From Kaistia granuli DSM 23481 (GTDB lineage Bacteria > Pseudomonadota > Alphaproteobacteria > Rhizobiales > Kaistiaceae), in NCBI RefSeq assembly GCF_000380505.1, contig NZ_AQYH01000005.1, positions 248,001 to 312,000 on the forward strand: DNA of 64,000 bases. The letters run 5' to 3'. The number at the start of each line of letters is the position of its first letter. Position 1 is the first letter of the stretch. Below, in pieces: positions 8,146 to 18,101 of this stretch. A program made the translations under genes and the position numbers. The notes beneath the pieces were generated by a model. The model had not been told where the DNA came from, did no database searches, and was given only the letters and a program-made list of their open reading frames with translations.

Positions 8146-8609
8146 GCCATGTCTCCGACCGGCGTCAGGCCGATCTGCCGCACCCGCTCGCGCATGGTTT
8201 CCACCAGCTCGGGAGCCGGGAAATCCATCACGCGCAGCGTCAGCTCCGCGTCGCAGACCGGGCCGTTCTGCTCGATCTTCGCCTCGGTCACGGCAAAGCC
8301 GGAACCGTCATGGGCGAGCGTCGCGTAGACGTCGAGCTCGGCGCCCGGCTCGATGAAGCGGCGGAACTTGGCCTTCTTGCAGCCGGCGAAGAACGGCATG
8401 CGGGAAAGGCCGTTCAGGCCGAGGATCAGGAAACCGGAAGCCTGCGCCATGGTCTCGATCAGGAGCACGCCCGGCATGATCGGATAGCCGGGAAAGTGAC
8501 CTTCGAACACCGGGCTCGTCTCGGGGACGAAAGCCTTGGCATGAATGCGACCGGTCGCAGCGTCGAAATCGACGATGCGATCAATCATCTGGAAATATTC
8601 GAGACGCAT
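8142..8609 (-). CDS. fabZXL: 3-hydroxyacyl-ACP dehydratase FabZXL
   Basis: This 155-aa hot-dog-fold dehydratase removes water from the 3-hydroxyacyl-AcpXL intermediate during VLCFA elongation. The catalytic histidine (H38) lies in FEGHFPGYPIMPG and the acidic partner (E52) in GVLLIETMAQASG, the standard FabZ signature. Length fits the family. It follows acpXL by 22 bases and overlaps fabF2XL by four. It belongs to the lipid A fatty-acid cluster and is separate from the housekeeping fabA at 43907. Confidence 0.92.
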   Translation of the reverse strand: MRLEYFQMIDRIVDFDAATGRIHAKAFVPETSPVFEGHFPGYPIMPGVLLIETMAQASGFLILGLNGLSRMPFFAGCKKAKFRRFIEPGAELDVYATLAHDGSGFAVTEAKIEQNGPVCDAELTLRVMDFPAPELVETMRERVRQIGLTPVGDMA

Positions 8610-8631
8610 GGCCGCTTCGACGCCGATCCTG

Positions 8632-8922
8632 TCAGGCGTTCTTCTTGGCGACCAGGTCGTCGATATGCGCGCAGAGGTTCTTCAGGAGGAAGTACTCCTC
8701 GACCGAAGCCTTGCCGGCATTGACTTCCTGGGTCCACTGCTCAAGCGGGATCTTGATCCCGAACTTCTTGTCGAGCGCGAAAACGATATCGAGGAAATCG
8801 AGGCTGTCGATGCCAAGATCGTCAATGGCATGCGATTCGGGCGTGATTTTCTCGCGCGGAATTTCGCTGGTCTGGGCGATCACATCGGCGACGACGTCGA
8901 ACGTGGAAGACATGACGGTCAC
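8632..8922 (-). CDS. acpXL: Acyl carrier protein AcpXL for very-long-chain fatty acids
   Basis: This specialised carrier protein (96 aa, or 93 from the ATG at 8913) holds the growing 26-28-carbon chain. The phosphopantetheine attachment serine is S40 in [12 protein letters not shown]. The motifs [21 protein letters not shown] and [16 protein letters not shown] are characteristic of AcpXL as opposed to AcpP. It is the first gene of the minus-strand operon running to lpxXL at 3552; the promoter must lie within 8923-9118, where no strong consensus is visible. A small hairpin (TGTCGC 9081-9086, GCGACA 9093-9098) lies farther upstream. Confidence 0.94.
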   Translation of the reverse strand: MTVMSSTFDVVADVIAQTSEIPREKITPESHAIDDLGIDSLDFLDIVFALDKKFGIKIPLEQWTQEVNAGKASVEEYFLLKNLCAHIDDLVAKKNA

Positions 8923-9118
8923 GTAATCCTATCTAGAATGGCTCTCGCATTTCGGTGCAGATCTGCGCTTTCACGACGAAGTCGAGGCTTGTGCGGCAGA
9001 CACAACAACCGATCCCGCAAGCCAGGGCGGCAGGGAATTGCATTCGTCCTGATACCGTGTGCCGTCGAGAAATACCAGCCTGTCGCGCCGGTGCGACAAA
9101 TTCGGTCCTCATCTGATG

Positions 9119-10012
9119 TTATCCGGCATCGTATCCCTGGACGGCGACGACATCGACCTCGACGTCGAGCTGGTGGTCGCCCGAGGTGACGATGATGCCG
9201 TCGACGGGAGCGGCGTCCGAATAGTCGCGGCCGAGCGCCAGGACGACATGATCTTCCGCCGCGATGACACCGTTGGTCGGGTCCAGGCCGATCCAGCCGA
9301 TGGCGCGGCCGCACCAGACGGCGACCCAGGCGTGGGTGGCGTCGGCGCCCTCCAGGCGGGGCTGGCCGGGCGGCGGCAGGGTGCGCAGGAAACCACTGAC
9401 ATAGGCGGCGGGCAGGCCGAGCGTGCGCAAGCCCGCGATCATCACATGCGCGAAGTCCTGGCAGACGCCGGCGCGCGCCGCGAAGGCCTCGCCGGGCAGG
9501 GTGGTGACATCGGTCGCCTCAGGGTCATAGGCGAAATCGGCCTTGATGCGGCGGGTCAGGTCGAAGGCCGCGGCGAGGATCGGCCGCCCGGCCGGAAAGC
9601 TCGCCGCGGCATAGGCGCCGATGGCGTCGTCGATGGCGATGACCCGGCTGGCGAACAGGAAATGCACCGGCGACAGCGGGCCAAGATCGGTCTCGGCCAC
9701 GGCGAGCCGCCTGATTTGCTCCCAGCCGGGCGTCGTCTCGTCGTCGATCGCCTGCTCGGCATCGACGGCGACGCGGGCCCGCGTTTCCAGCGTCAGCGCC
9801 TCATGCGGGAAGGCGAAGGCGACGGTGGTGATCCAGTTGCCGAAGAAATCGAGCCCGTCCTGGCGCTCGGTCGGCTCCGGCGTGATGACGAGATCGGCGG
9901 CGATGACGCGCTGGCCGGCGCGCGCCACCGGCAGCAGGCGCAGCACCTGGCGGGCGAACGGCACTGGCGAGGCGTAGGTGTAGCGGGTGGTCTGGCGGAT
10001 GTCGTACAGCAT
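9119..10012 (-). CDS. Transglutaminase-like cysteine peptidase family protein
   Basis: This 297-aa protein has an N-terminal beta-rich region (YDIRQTTRYTYASPVPFARQ), typical of bacterial transglutaminase-like proteins, and a papain-like core. The triad is intact: Cys in ARAGVCQDFAHVM, His in DATHAWVAVWCG, Asp in WIGLDPTNG. It ends the three-gene set with the ATP-grasp/alpha-E protein (directly abutting at 10013) and the DUF2126 protein. Comparative genomics groups these families as predicted peptide- or amide-forming/cleaving systems, but no substrate is known. No signal peptide is visible, so it is probably cytoplasmic. Confidence 0.88.
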   Translation of the reverse strand: MLYDIRQTTRYTYASPVPFARQVLRLLPVARAGQRVIAADLVITPEPTERQDGLDFFGNWITTVAFAFPHEALTLETRARVAVDAEQAIDDETTPGWEQIRRLAVAETDLGPLSPVHFLFASRVIAIDDAIGAYAAASFPAGRPILAAAFDLTRRIKADFAYDPEATDVTTLPGEAFAARAGVCQDFAHVMIAGLRTLGLPAAYVSGFLRTLPPPGQPRLEGADATHAWVAVWCGRAIGWIGLDPTNGVIAAEDHVVLALGRDYSDAAPVDGIIVTSGDHQLDVEVDVVAVQGYDAG

Positions 10013-12523
10013 CTATTCGCCGCCCTCGGACGGGTCGGTGGCGCGCCGATGGGTAAAATAGGCGAGCGCGATCTCGTCCGAGATGCGCATCAGTGTCTTT
10101 TCGAATTCGAAGATCCTGTCGGCATCGAGTTCGGCCGCGTCGGCGGTGTTGAGTTCCGCCGCCAGCCGGGTCGCCAGCCGGTCGGCCGGCGCCAGCAGCC
10201 CGGCCGGCGCATGCGCCGGCAATTCGGACAGCGACTGGCGGATGCGCTCGGCCTGGAAGGCGAGCGCGCGGGGGTTGCGGCTGTCGAGCAGCACCAGGTC
10301 GACCACCGGCACGCGGGCCGGCAGCATGACATAGCGGATGCGGTAGGTGATCTGGCTGTCGGCAAGTTCGAGCAGCGCGTCGAGCTCGCCCGCCTTGCCG
10401 CTCAGGCCGCAGAAGCGGGCGGCGCGGGCGATGGCGAGGCCGCGCTCGATGCGCCGTCCGGTCTCGAGGAAGCGCCAGCCATGCTGGCGCACCATGTTTT
10501 CCTGCACCAGGCCGGAGAAGGCGGCGATCAGGCGCAGCGCCGCATTGGCGCGTTCCAGCATGTCGCTGTCGGTCTCCGCTTCCAGGGGCCGCTGCATCAG
10601 CGCCTCGAGATCGGCGACCGTGCGCCAGGCGTCCGGCGACAGCCGGTCGCGAATGACGGACGCGGCGCGGCGCGAGGCCTCGGCGAGGCGGGGCACGGTG
10701 TTGAAGGCGTCGCGCTCGGTCAGGATCGACAGCGCCCGGGCCGAGGGCGTGGCGTCGTTGTCATCATCGACGGAGCCGGCGGCGGCCAGCGCCGCGTCGA
10801 GCTGGGCGATCACGGCGGCACTCTCCCGCTCGGCGTCGACATGGCGGGCGACGATGGCGCGGACGAGGCGGAGCGCGGCTTCGGTGCGCTCGACATAGCG
10901 TCCGAGCCAGAACAGGTTTTCCGCCGCCCGGCTCGGCAGGGTCGAGGTCATGCGCTGCAGCGCCACCCGGTCGGGCGAGGCGAGCAGGGTCGTCTCCGCC
11001 ACCGGCCCGTCGGACAGCACCCAGACATCGGCCGAGGCGCCGCCCTGATGCAGCGTCACCGCGCGGGCGTCGGGCTGGTCGGAGATGCGGCAGAAGCCGC
11101 CCGGCATCACCGTCCAGCCGTCCTGGCCACGCGCGACATAAAGACGGAGGATGGAGGGTCGCGGCTCCAGCCGCGCCGTCTCGCCATCGCCGCGCCAGAC
11201 CGGCGTGGTCGAAAGCTTGACCGCCTCCTGGCCGACGAAATCCGTGCCGCGCCGGCCGAGCGCGCGGATCAGGTCGGCCTTCAGCTCCGGATCGATCGCG
11301 CCGCCGAGCACGGCGCCGTGGTCGAGCAGTCCCGGCACGCGGCTGCCCAGCGCCGGCGCGATCACCATGCGGTCGAACTCGGCCACGACATGGTCGCGCT
11401 CCAGCGTCTGGCCGCACCACCAGGTGGCGACATTGGGCAGGATCAGATCCTCGCCGAGAATGCGGCGGGCGAGGCCGGGCAGGAAGCCCAGCATGGCGCG
11501 GGCCTCGACCAGGCCGGCGCCGAGTGCGTTGGCGATCGCCACGTTGCGCTGGCGCACCGCGCCGGCGAGGCCGGGCACGCCGAGCCGCGAGGCGGGGTTC
11601 AGCTCCAGCGGATCGGCGAAATCGGCGTCGAGGCGGCGGAGCAGAACGTCGGCGCGCTTCAGCCCGGAGATCGTTCGCATGTAGACGGTGTCGTCGCGCA
11701 CCGTCAGATCCTCGCCCTCGACGAGGACGAAGCCGAGATAGCGCGCGAGATAGGCGTGCTCGAAATAGGTCTCGTTCAAGGGGCCAGGCGTCAGCAGCGC
11801 GACGCGCGTCTCCTCGTGCCGGTTCAGGGCATTCAGCCCAGCGCGAAATTCCTGGAAGAAGCCGGCGAGGCGCTCGACGTTGAAGGCGCGGAAGACGTCG
11901 GGCAGCGCCCGCGACAGGGCGATGCGGTTTTCCAGCGCATAACCGGCGCCCGATGGCGCCTGGGTGCGGTCGGAGACGACCCACCAGCGGCCGTCCGGTC
12001 CGCGGCCGACATCGACGGCGTAGAAGCGCAGGTGATGACCGCCGACTGGCTTGGCGCCGACCAGCGGGCGCAGATATTCCGGGCTGCCGGCGATGATCGC
12101 CGCCGGCAGGGCGCCGTCGGCGGCGAGCTGGCCGTCGCCATAGGCATCGCCGAGGATGGCATCGAGCAGCTTCGCCCGCTGGATCAGCCCGGCTTCCAGG
12201 CGGGCCCATTCCTTCGGCTCGATCAGGAACGGCACATGCGACAGTGGCCACGGCCGCTCGTCGCCATTCTCGGCCCCATAGACGCGGAAGACGACGCCGG
12301 AATCGGCGAGATGCCGGTCGGCGAGCGCGAAGCGGTGCTGCACTTCCTTCGGCCCGAGATCGGCCATCGTCTCGACGAAGCGCATCCAGTGCGGCCGGAT
12401 CCGGCCGTCATGGCCGACGAACTCATCGGCGATGCCGGGCAGCGGCCGATAATTGGCGATCAGCCGCTCCGCCCTGTCGGCGGCGTCGCGATTGCGGCGG
12501 GTTGCTTCCTTGCGGGTCACCAT
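10013..12523 (-). CDS. Circularly permuted ATP-grasp fused to alpha-E domain
   Basis: An 836-aa two-domain protein. Residues about 1-490 match circularly permuted ATP-grasp type 2 proteins (DUF404/407), with LRFYAVDVGRGPDGRWWVVSDRTQAPSG-like and LPNVATWWCGQ blocks. Residues about 525-830 are an alpha-E domain (DUF403), opening with RAAENLFWLGRYVERTEAALR. In many bacteria these are two adjacent genes; here they are one reading frame. ATP-grasp enzymes form amide or peptide bonds through an acyl-phosphate, so the fusion points to ligase chemistry on an unknown substrate. It is tightly packed between the transglutaminase gene (no gap) and the DUF2126 gene (four bases). Confidence 0.9.
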   Translation of the reverse strand: MVTRKEATRRNRDAADRAERLIANYRPLPGIADEFVGHDGRIRPHWMRFVETMADLGPKEVQHRFALADRHLADSGVVFRVYGAENGDERPWPLSHVPFLIEPKEWARLEAGLIQRAKLLDAILGDAYGDGQLAADGALPAAIIAGSPEYLRPLVGAKPVGGHHLRFYAVDVGRGPDGRWWVVSDRTQAPSGAGYALENRIALSRALPDVFRAFNVERLAGFFQEFRAGLNALNRHEETRVALLTPGPLNETYFEHAYLARYLGFVLVEGEDLTVRDDTVYMRTISGLKRADVLLRRLDADFADPLELNPASRLGVPGLAGAVRQRNVAIANALGAGLVEARAMLGFLPGLARRILGEDLILPNVATWWCGQTLERDHVVAEFDRMVIAPALGSRVPGLLDHGAVLGGAIDPELKADLIRALGRRGTDFVGQEAVKLSTTPVWRGDGETARLEPRPSILRLYVARGQDGWTVMPGGFCRISDQPDARAVTLHQGGASADVWVLSDGPVAETTLLASPDRVALQRMTSTLPSRAAENLFWLGRYVERTEAALRLVRAIVARHVDAERESAAVIAQLDAALAAAGSVDDDNDATPSARALSILTERDAFNTVPRLAEASRRAASVIRDRLSPDAWRTVADLEALMQRPLEAETDSDMLERANAALRLIAAFSGLVQENMVRQHGWRFLETGRRIERGLAIARAARFCGLSGKAGELDALLELADSQITYRIRYVMLPARVPVVDLVLLDSRNPRALAFQAERIRQSLSELPAHAPAGLLAPADRLATRLAAELNTADAAELDADRIFEFEKTLMRISDEIALAYFTHRRATDPSEGGE

Positions 12524-12527
12524 CGCC

Positions 12528-15500
12528 TCAGAGGTTGGCCGGACGACGCAGGTCGAGCGTCATCGGGAATTCCGGCGAGCCCGCCTCCGGTATCGGCATG
12601 AAGCTGCCGCCGGTATGGCCGATCGCCTCGAATCGGGCCAGGCGACGCGCCTCGGCCTCGTAGGAATTGACCGGGAAGGTGTCGTAGTTGCGGCCGCCGG
12701 GATGGGCGACGTGATAGACGCAGCCGCCGAGCGAGCGCTGCGACCAGCCGTCGACGATGTCGAGGGTGAGGGGCGCGTGCGCGGGAATGGTCGGATGCAG
12801 GCCGCGTGCCGGCTGCCACGCCTTGTAGCGGACGCCCGCCACGAACTGGCCGGCCGTGCCGGTATTCGTCATCGGCACGCGGCGGCCATTGCAGGATATG
12901 ACATGCCGGCGCGGATCGAAGCCGTCGACCTTGACCTGGATGCGTTCGACGGAGCTATCGACATAGCGCACGGTGCCGCCGATCGCGCCCTCTTCACCCA
13001 GCACATGCCAGGGCTCCAGCGCCTGCCGCAGCTCCAGCTTGACGCCCTGCTGCTCGATCGCGCCGATGAAGGGGAAGCGGAACTCGCGCTGCGCCTCGAA
13101 CCAGACGGGATCGAAGGCATAGCCGGCGCGCTGCAGATCGCCGAGCACGTCGAGGAAGTCCGACCAGACGATTTGCGGCAGCATGAAGCGGTCATGCAAT
13201 TGCGTGCCCCAGCGCATCAGCGAACCCTGCTGCGGATTTTGCCAGAGCATGGAGATCAGGGCTCGGACCAGCAGCTGCTGCGCCAGGCTCATGCGGTAGT
13301 CGGGCGGCATCTCGAAGGAGCGGAACTCGACCAGGCCGAGCCGGCCGGTCGGCCCGTCCGGCGAATAGAGCTTGTCGATGCAGATTTCGGTCCGGTGGGT
13401 GTTGCCGGTGACGTCGACCAGCAGATTGCGGAACAGCCGATCGACCAACCAGGGCGGCGGTTCATTACCGCTTCCCGGCGTCGGCACGGCGGCTAGCGCG
13501 ATCTCCAGCTCGTAGAGCCCGTCATGCCGCGCCTCGTCGATGCGCGGCGCTTGGCTGGTCGGGCCGATGAACAGGCCGGAGAACAGGTAGGAGAGCGACG
13601 GGTGGCGCTGCCAGTAGAGCACCAGGCTCTTCAGGAGGTCCGGCCGACGCAGGAAGGGACTGTCGGCGGGATGGGCGCCGCCGACGACGACATGGTTGCC
13701 GCCGCCGGTGCCGGTATGGCGGCCGTCCGTCATGAATTTCTCGGTGCCGAGCCGCGACTGCCTGGCTTCCTCGTAGAGGTCGCGGGTGATGGCGACGCAT
13801 TGGGTCCAGTTGGCGGCCGGCTGGATGTTGACCTCGATCACACCGGGATCCGGCGTCACCTTGATCACGTCGATGCGCGGATCGATTGGCGGCGGATAGC
13901 CCTCGACATGCACGGCGAGGCCTAGCGCGCGAGCTGATTCCTCCAGCGAGGCGAGCAGCTCCAGATAGTCCTCGAGTTTCTCGGTCGGCGGCATGAAGAC
14001 ACAGAGCCTGCCGTCGCGCGGCTCGACTGACAGCGCCGTCCGCACCGTCTCGCCTTCGGTGAAATACTGCTCGACCTGCTCGCCGCGCTCGCTCTCGGCC
14101 GCCTCCGAACCGGTCCGCGCCAGTTCTTCCTGCCGCCGCGCGGCGTCGCGACGGACCAGTTCCTCCGCCGCCGGCAGCGGCGCGGTGATCGAACCCGGAT
14201 CGCTCTGCACGATGAAGGGATAGGACGAGACCGGCACGAAGGGCAGCGAGGCGAGCGGCAGGCGGAATCCGACCGGGCTGTCGCCGGGCACCAGGAACAT
14301 CTTGCCGCGCCGGAGCGGCCATTTCTCGGACATCCAGCGCCGGTCGACTGCCTGAGCCTGCCAGCGCTGTACCGGCAGGATGTAACCGGAAGGCTGGGTC
14401 AGGCCGCGTTCGAACACGCGGGCGATGCGGGCGCGCGCCTCCGGATCGTCGAGCTTGGAATCCCCCGGCGTGACGTTTTCCGGCAGCTCGGCTTCCTTGA
14501 GGATCCAGTGGGCCGGATCCTCATAGGCCGGCACGACATGGTCGGCCGAGATGCCGAGCCGTTCCGACAGGTCGGCGAGCAGGGCGCCGGCCTGCTCCGG
14601 CGTCGCCTTCAGCTCGTCGGTCTCGACGGCGATCAGGCCGCTGTCGCGCCAGATCGGCTGGCCGTCCTTGCGCCAGTAGAGCGCGAAGGTCCAGCGCGGC
14701 AGGCTCTCGCCCGGATACCACTTGCCCTGGCCGTAATGCAGGAAGCCGCCCGGCGCGAAGCGGTCGCGCAGGCGGCGGATCAGCGTGTCGGCGCGTTCTC
14801 GCTTGGTCGGGCCGACGGCCTCGGTGTTCCATTCCGCCGCCTCGTAGTCGTCGATCGTGACGAAGGTCGGCTCGCCGCCCATGGTGAGCCGGACGTCATT
14901 CGCCTGGAGGTCGGCGTCAACCCGGTGGCCGAGCGCGTCGAGCGCTGCCCAGCTCTCGTCGGAGAAGGGCAGCGTCACGCGGGGATTTTCGGCGACACGA
15001 TCGACCCGCATCTCGAATTCGAACGCCGTCTCGGTGCCTGGATCGGCGGCGAACGACCCGGTGATCGGCGCCGCCGAGCGGAAATGCGGCGTGGCGCAGA
15101 GCGGCAGATGGCCCTCGCCGGTGAAGAGGCCCGAGGTCGGGTCCATGCCGATCCAGCCGGCGCCGGGCACATAGACTTCGGCCCAGGCGTGTAGGTCCGT
15201 GAAATCAACCGCTGTGCCGGACGGGCCATCGAGGGCGGCGACATCGGGCTTCAGCTGGATCAGATAGCCGGAGACGAAGCGGGCGGCGAGGCCGAGATGG
15301 CGCAGCGCCTGCACCAGCAGCCAGCCGGAATCGCGGCACGAGCCGGCGCGCGAAGACAGGGTCTCCTCCGGCGTCTGCACGCCGGGCTCCATGCGGATCA
15401 GGTAGCGGATGTCGTGCTGCAGACGCTGGTTGATCGCCACCAGGAAGTCGACGATCTGGGTCGGCTGGCGCGGGATGGAGGCCAGGAAATCCGCGAACAG

Positions 15501-15875
15501 CGGGCCTGCCGGCTCCGGCGCCAGATAGGCGGCGAGCTCCTCGGCCAGCGCCGGCTCATAGGCGAAGGGGAACTGGTCGGCATAGGGTTCGACGAAGAAG
15601 TCGAACGGGTTGTAGACCTCGAGCTCGGCCAGGAGATCGACCTCGATGGCGAATTCCGTCGTCTTTTCCGGGAAGACGAAGCGCGCCTGCCAGTTGCCGT
15701 GCGGGTCCTGCTGCCAGTTCACGAAATGGTTGGCCGGCGTCACCTTGAGCGAATAGCTCGGCACCTCGGTGCGGCAATGCGGGGCCGGGCGCAGACGGAT
15801 CACCTGCGGCCCGAGGGCGACCGGGCGGTCGTAGCGATAGCGGGTGACGTGGCGAAGCGCGGCTAGGATCGACAT
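12528..15875 (-). CDS. Transglutaminase-like / DUF2126 protein
   Basis: A 1115-aa protein. The N-terminal 270 residues repeat the architecture of the small neighbour: beta domain [21 protein letters not shown], then a transglutaminase core with Cys in [11 protein letters not shown], His in [15 protein letters not shown] and Asp in GMDPTSG. The remaining 840 or so residues match DUF2126, with blocks such as [12 protein letters not shown]-like [28 protein letters not shown] and [13 protein letters not shown]2126 resembles a glutamine-synthetase-type ligase in published fold analyses, which would fit amide formation. It is followed directly by the ATP-grasp gene. About 110 bases upstream on the same strand lies an oxygenase gene. 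Confidence 0.9.
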   Translation of the reverse strand: MSILAALRHVTRYRYDRPVALGPQVIRLRPAPHCRTEVPSYSLKVTPANHFVNWQQDPHGNWQARFVFPEKTTEFAIEVDLLAELEVYNPFDFFVEPYADQFPFAYEPALAEELAAYLAPEPAGPLFADFLASIPRQPTQIVDFLVAINQRLQHDIRYLIRMEPGVQTPEETLSSRAGSCRDSGWLLVQALRHLGLAARFVSGYLIQLKPDVAALDGPSGTAVDFTDLHAWAEVYVPGAGWIGMDPTSGLFTGEGHLPLCATPHFRSAAPITGSFAADPGTETAFEFEMRVDRVAENPRVTLPFSDESWAALDALGHRVDADLQANDVRLTMGGEPTFVTIDDYEAAEWNTEAVGPTKRERADTLIRRLRDRFAPGGFLHYGQGKWYPGESLPRWTFALYWRKDGQPIWRDSGLIAVETDELKATPEQAGALLADLSERLGISADHVVPAYEDPAHWILKEAELPENVTPGDSKLDDPEARARIARVFERGLTQPSGYILPVQRWQAQAVDRRWMSEKWPLRRGKMFLVPGDSPVGFRLPLASLPFVPVSSYPFIVQSDPGSITAPLPAAEELVRRDAARRQEELARTGSEAAESERGEQVEQYFTEGETVRTALSVEPRDGRLCVFMPPTEKLEDYLELLASLEESARALGLAVHVEGYPPPIDPRIDVIKVTPDPGVIEVNIQPAANWTQCVAITRDLYEEARQSRLGTEKFMTDGRHTGTGGGNHVVVGGAHPADSPFLRRPDLLKSLVLYWQRHPSLSYLFSGLFIGPTSQAPRIDEARHDGLYELEIALAAVPTPGSGNEPPPWLVDRLFRNLLVDVTGNTHRTEICIDKLYSPDGPTGRLGLVEFRSFEMPPDYRMSLAQQLLVRALISMLWQNPQQGSLMRWGTQLHDRFMLPQIVWSDFLDVLGDLQRAGYAFDPVWFEAQREFRFPFIGAIEQQGVKLELRQALEPWHVLGEEGAIGGTVRYVDSSVERIQVKVDGFDPRRHVISCNGRRVPMTNTGTAGQFVAGVRYKAWQPARGLHPTIPAHAPLTLDIVDGWSQRSLGGCVYHVAHPGGRNYDTFPVNSYEAEARRLARFEAIGHTGGSFMPIPEAGSPEFPMTLDLRRPANL

Positions 15876-15986
15876 CGGCGGTCAGGCTCTCCATTGGCGT
15901 TCGCAAAAGGGCGGTGGCGACGGGCGCGCCGACCGGAAAGACGCAAGTTTCACGCCATCCCCGGTCGCCGCGCCGCGCGGGTGCGC

Positions 15987-16961
15987 TTACATCTTCACGA
16001 CGGTCGACCGGAATTTCGAGGCGAGATACTCGCCCGAGCCGACCGGCGGGTATTTCGCCGTCTCGCCTTGCTTCAGGCAGGTCGGGATGCAGGCGATCTC
16101 GGCGTCCCAGTTCGGCTGGTGGAAGAAGGCCATCGATTGGCGCCGGGCCGAGCGGCCGATGTCGCGCGGCGGGATCGTCACGCGGTGCAGCGTCGACTTC
16201 CACTGGTCGTTGGTCCAGCGCTGCATCAGATCGCCGATATTGATGACGAAGCTGTCGGCGATCGCCGGGACGCGGTGCCACTGGCCGTCGAGGCCCATCA
16301 CTTCCAGCCCGCCCGGTGCATCTTCCTGCATCAGGATGGTGATTGATCCGTAATCGGAATGCACGCCGGCGCGCAATTGGCCGGGCGCGGGATCTTCCGT
16401 CAGGTCCGGATAGTTGAGCAGCCGCAGGGCGCTCGCCTCCGCGTCGATGAAGCGGTCGAAATAGGTCTCTTCCAGATCGAGCGCGAGGGCGAAGAAGCGC
16501 ATGATCCGGCCGGCCAGGGCCGACATCTCGCGATAATAGGCCTGCGTCGCGATGCGGAATTCGTCGCCGCCGAGCGGCCAGGGATTGGCGGAGAACACGA
16601 AGGCTTCGGCGTCGTCGGCCGGCTTGTGGTCGAGCCGCTGGAAGGCGGACGGGCCGAAGGAGAAGGTCTCCTTCAGGTCGGCCGGCTTGGCCTCGCCGAG
16701 CGAAGCGGCGAGCGTCTCGCCCTTGACCGGGCTATAGCCATAGGGATAGCCCGGATACGGCATCACGGCCGTCATCTTTTCGTCGAGAGGGCGATCGAAA
16801 TAGGCGCGGGCGGCATTCCAGCCGCGTTGCACGACGGCCCGGTCGGCGCCATGACCGGTTACGAGGAAGAAGCCTGTCTCGCGACAGGTTCGGCCGATCG
16901 CATCGGCGATCGCGCGGGAGCCTTGGGGATCGGAGAGATCGATGACAGGGACGATCGACAT
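15987..16961 (-). CDS. Isopenicillin N synthase-like 2-oxoglutarate/Fe(II) oxygenase
   Basis: This 324-aa non-heme iron oxygenase belongs to the isopenicillin N synthase/ACC oxidase superfamily. The iron ligands are seen as HSD in RAGVHSDYGSITIL and the distal His in STLHRVTIPP. The co-substrate-binding RxS motif is in ARRQSMAFFHQPNW. An N-terminal DIOX_N domain is present (VIDLSDPQGSRAIADAI). Substrates of such bacterial family members are mostly unknown. It is transcribed toward the DUF2126/ATP-grasp/transglutaminase genes and may belong to the same transcript. The gap of 111 bases also leaves room for a separate promoter. Confidence 0.87.
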   Translation of the reverse strand: MSIVPVIDLSDPQGSRAIADAIGRTCRETGFFLVTGHGADRAVVQRGWNAARAYFDRPLDEKMTAVMPYPGYPYGYSPVKGETLAASLGEAKPADLKETFSFGPSAFQRLDHKPADDAEAFVFSANPWPLGGDEFRIATQAYYREMSALAGRIMRFFALALDLEETYFDRFIDAEASALRLLNYPDLTEDPAPGQLRAGVHSDYGSITILMQEDAPGGLEVMGLDGQWHRVPAIADSFVINIGDLMQRWTNDQWKSTLHRVTIPPRDIGRSARRQSMAFFHQPNWDAEIACIPTCLKQGETAKYPPVGSGEYLASKFRSTVVKM

Positions 16962-17047
16962 GGGTTTCCTTGCGCCATGACCAGATTACACGTCGAGACT
17001 ATGGGGCGCCCGCGGCGTTGGAAACCGTCAATCGGCGGAGCGTGCAC

Positions 17048-18085
17048 ATGAATGAGGCAGCTGCCGCCCTCGGCGCGGAAGCAAGGCCCGGCGCGCCCGT
17101 GACGGCGACGCGATCGTCGCGAATCGCCGCGCTCGATGTCGCGCGCGGCGTGGCGCTGGTCTGCATGGCGATCTTCCATGGCGCCTGGGATGTCGCCTTC
17201 CTGCAGCTGGTCCGTTTCGATCCCGGCGCCTCGATCGGCTGGATCGTCTTCGCCCGCGCCATCGCCGGCTCGTTCCTGATGCTGGTCGGCATCAGCCTCG
17301 TGCTCGCCACCCGCAACGGCTTTCGCCTCCGACCCTATCTGAAGCGGCTGGCGATGATCGTCGCAGCGGCGGCTCTGGTCTCTGTCGCCACCTATTTCGT
17401 GCTGCCGGAAGGGTGGATCTTCTTCGGCATCCTGCACCAGATCGCGCTCGCCAGCGTGCTGGGCCTCGCCTTCCTGCGGCTGCCGCCGCGCGGCCTGTTC
17501 CTCGCTGCCGTCGCCGTCTTCGCCCTGCCGTTCTTCTTCCGCGATGCGGTGTTCTCGCATCCCTCGCTCTGGTGGGTCGGGCTGGCGCCGAAGCCGCCGG
17601 CCTCGTTCGACTATGTGCCGGTGTTTCCCTGGTTCGGCGTCGTGCTGTTCGGCATGGCGGTGGCGAAGCTCGGCGTCGCGCTCGGTTGGGACGAGCGTCT
17701 CGCGCGCTGGCAGCCGCGTTTCGCGCCGGGCCGCTGGCTCGCCTTCGGCGGCCGCCATTCGCTCGCCGTCTATCTGATCCACCAGCCCCTGCTCTATGCG
17801 TTCTTCTTCGGGCTCGCCGCCGTTTTCGCGCCGAACGCGGCCGAGAATGCCGCGCGCGCCGATTGCGCCGAGCGCTGCGTCGCCGTCGGCAAGAGTGCCG
17901 CCGATTGCCAGACCTATTGCGGCTGCGTGTTCGGCGATCTGAAGGAGAAGCAGCTGATGGCGTCCTTCCTGGCGCGCACCCTCAACGAGGACCAGACGCT
18001 GCGGTTGCAGGAGAGCATCGCCGTCTGTTCCGCCACCGTCTTTCCGCCCGTCGACGAGACGCCGGACGCGGCGTCGCCGCAGTAA
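17048..18085 (+). CDS. DUF1624 (heparan-alpha-glucosaminide N-acetyltransferase-like) membrane protein with Cys-rich tail
   Basis: This 345-aa integral membrane protein starts at the ATG preceded by CGGAG seven bases away. RIAALDVARGVALVCMAIFHGAWD is the conserved first transmembrane segment of DUF1624/YeiB-like proteins. About eight to nine hydrophobic segments follow, with SLAVYLIHQPLLY near the end. The family is thought to move acyl groups across the inner membrane onto sugars. Unusually, a soluble tail (about residues 270-345) carries at least five cysteines: CAERCVAV, CQTYCGC. Its function is unknown. It diverges from the oxygenase gene and is followed 16 bases later by the dehydrogenase gene. 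Confidence 0.82.
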   Translation: MNEAAAALGAEARPGAPVTATRSSRIAALDVARGVALVCMAIFHGAWDVAFLQLVRFDPGASIGWIVFARAIAGSFLMLVGISLVLATRNGFRLRPYLKRLAMIVAAAALVSVATYFVLPEGWIFFGILHQIALASVLGLAFLRLPPRGLFLAAVAVFALPFFFRDAVFSHPSLWWVGLAPKPPASFDYVPVFPWFGVVLFGMAVAKLGVALGWDERLARWQPRFAPGRWLAFGGRHSLAVYLIHQPLLYAFFFGLAAVFAPNAAENAARADCAERCVAVGKSAADCQTYCGCVFGDLKEKQLMASFLARTLNEDQTLRLQESIAVCSATVFPPVDETPDAASPQ

Positions 18086-18101
18086 TTTTCGAGGATCCCC
18101 G

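Noticed and set aside
9081-9098. Hairpin TGTCGC...GCGACA as a terminator after the transglutaminase gene
   Set aside because: Only six pairs and no T-run on either strand; kept as a mention in the acpXL entry only.
9059-12601. An 1180-codon open frame on the plus strand opposite the ATP-grasp/alpha-E and transglutaminase genes
   Set aside because: It is the antisense shadow of high-GC codons; its translation is Gly/Arg/Asp-rich with no recognisable domain, while the minus-strand proteins match families over their full length.
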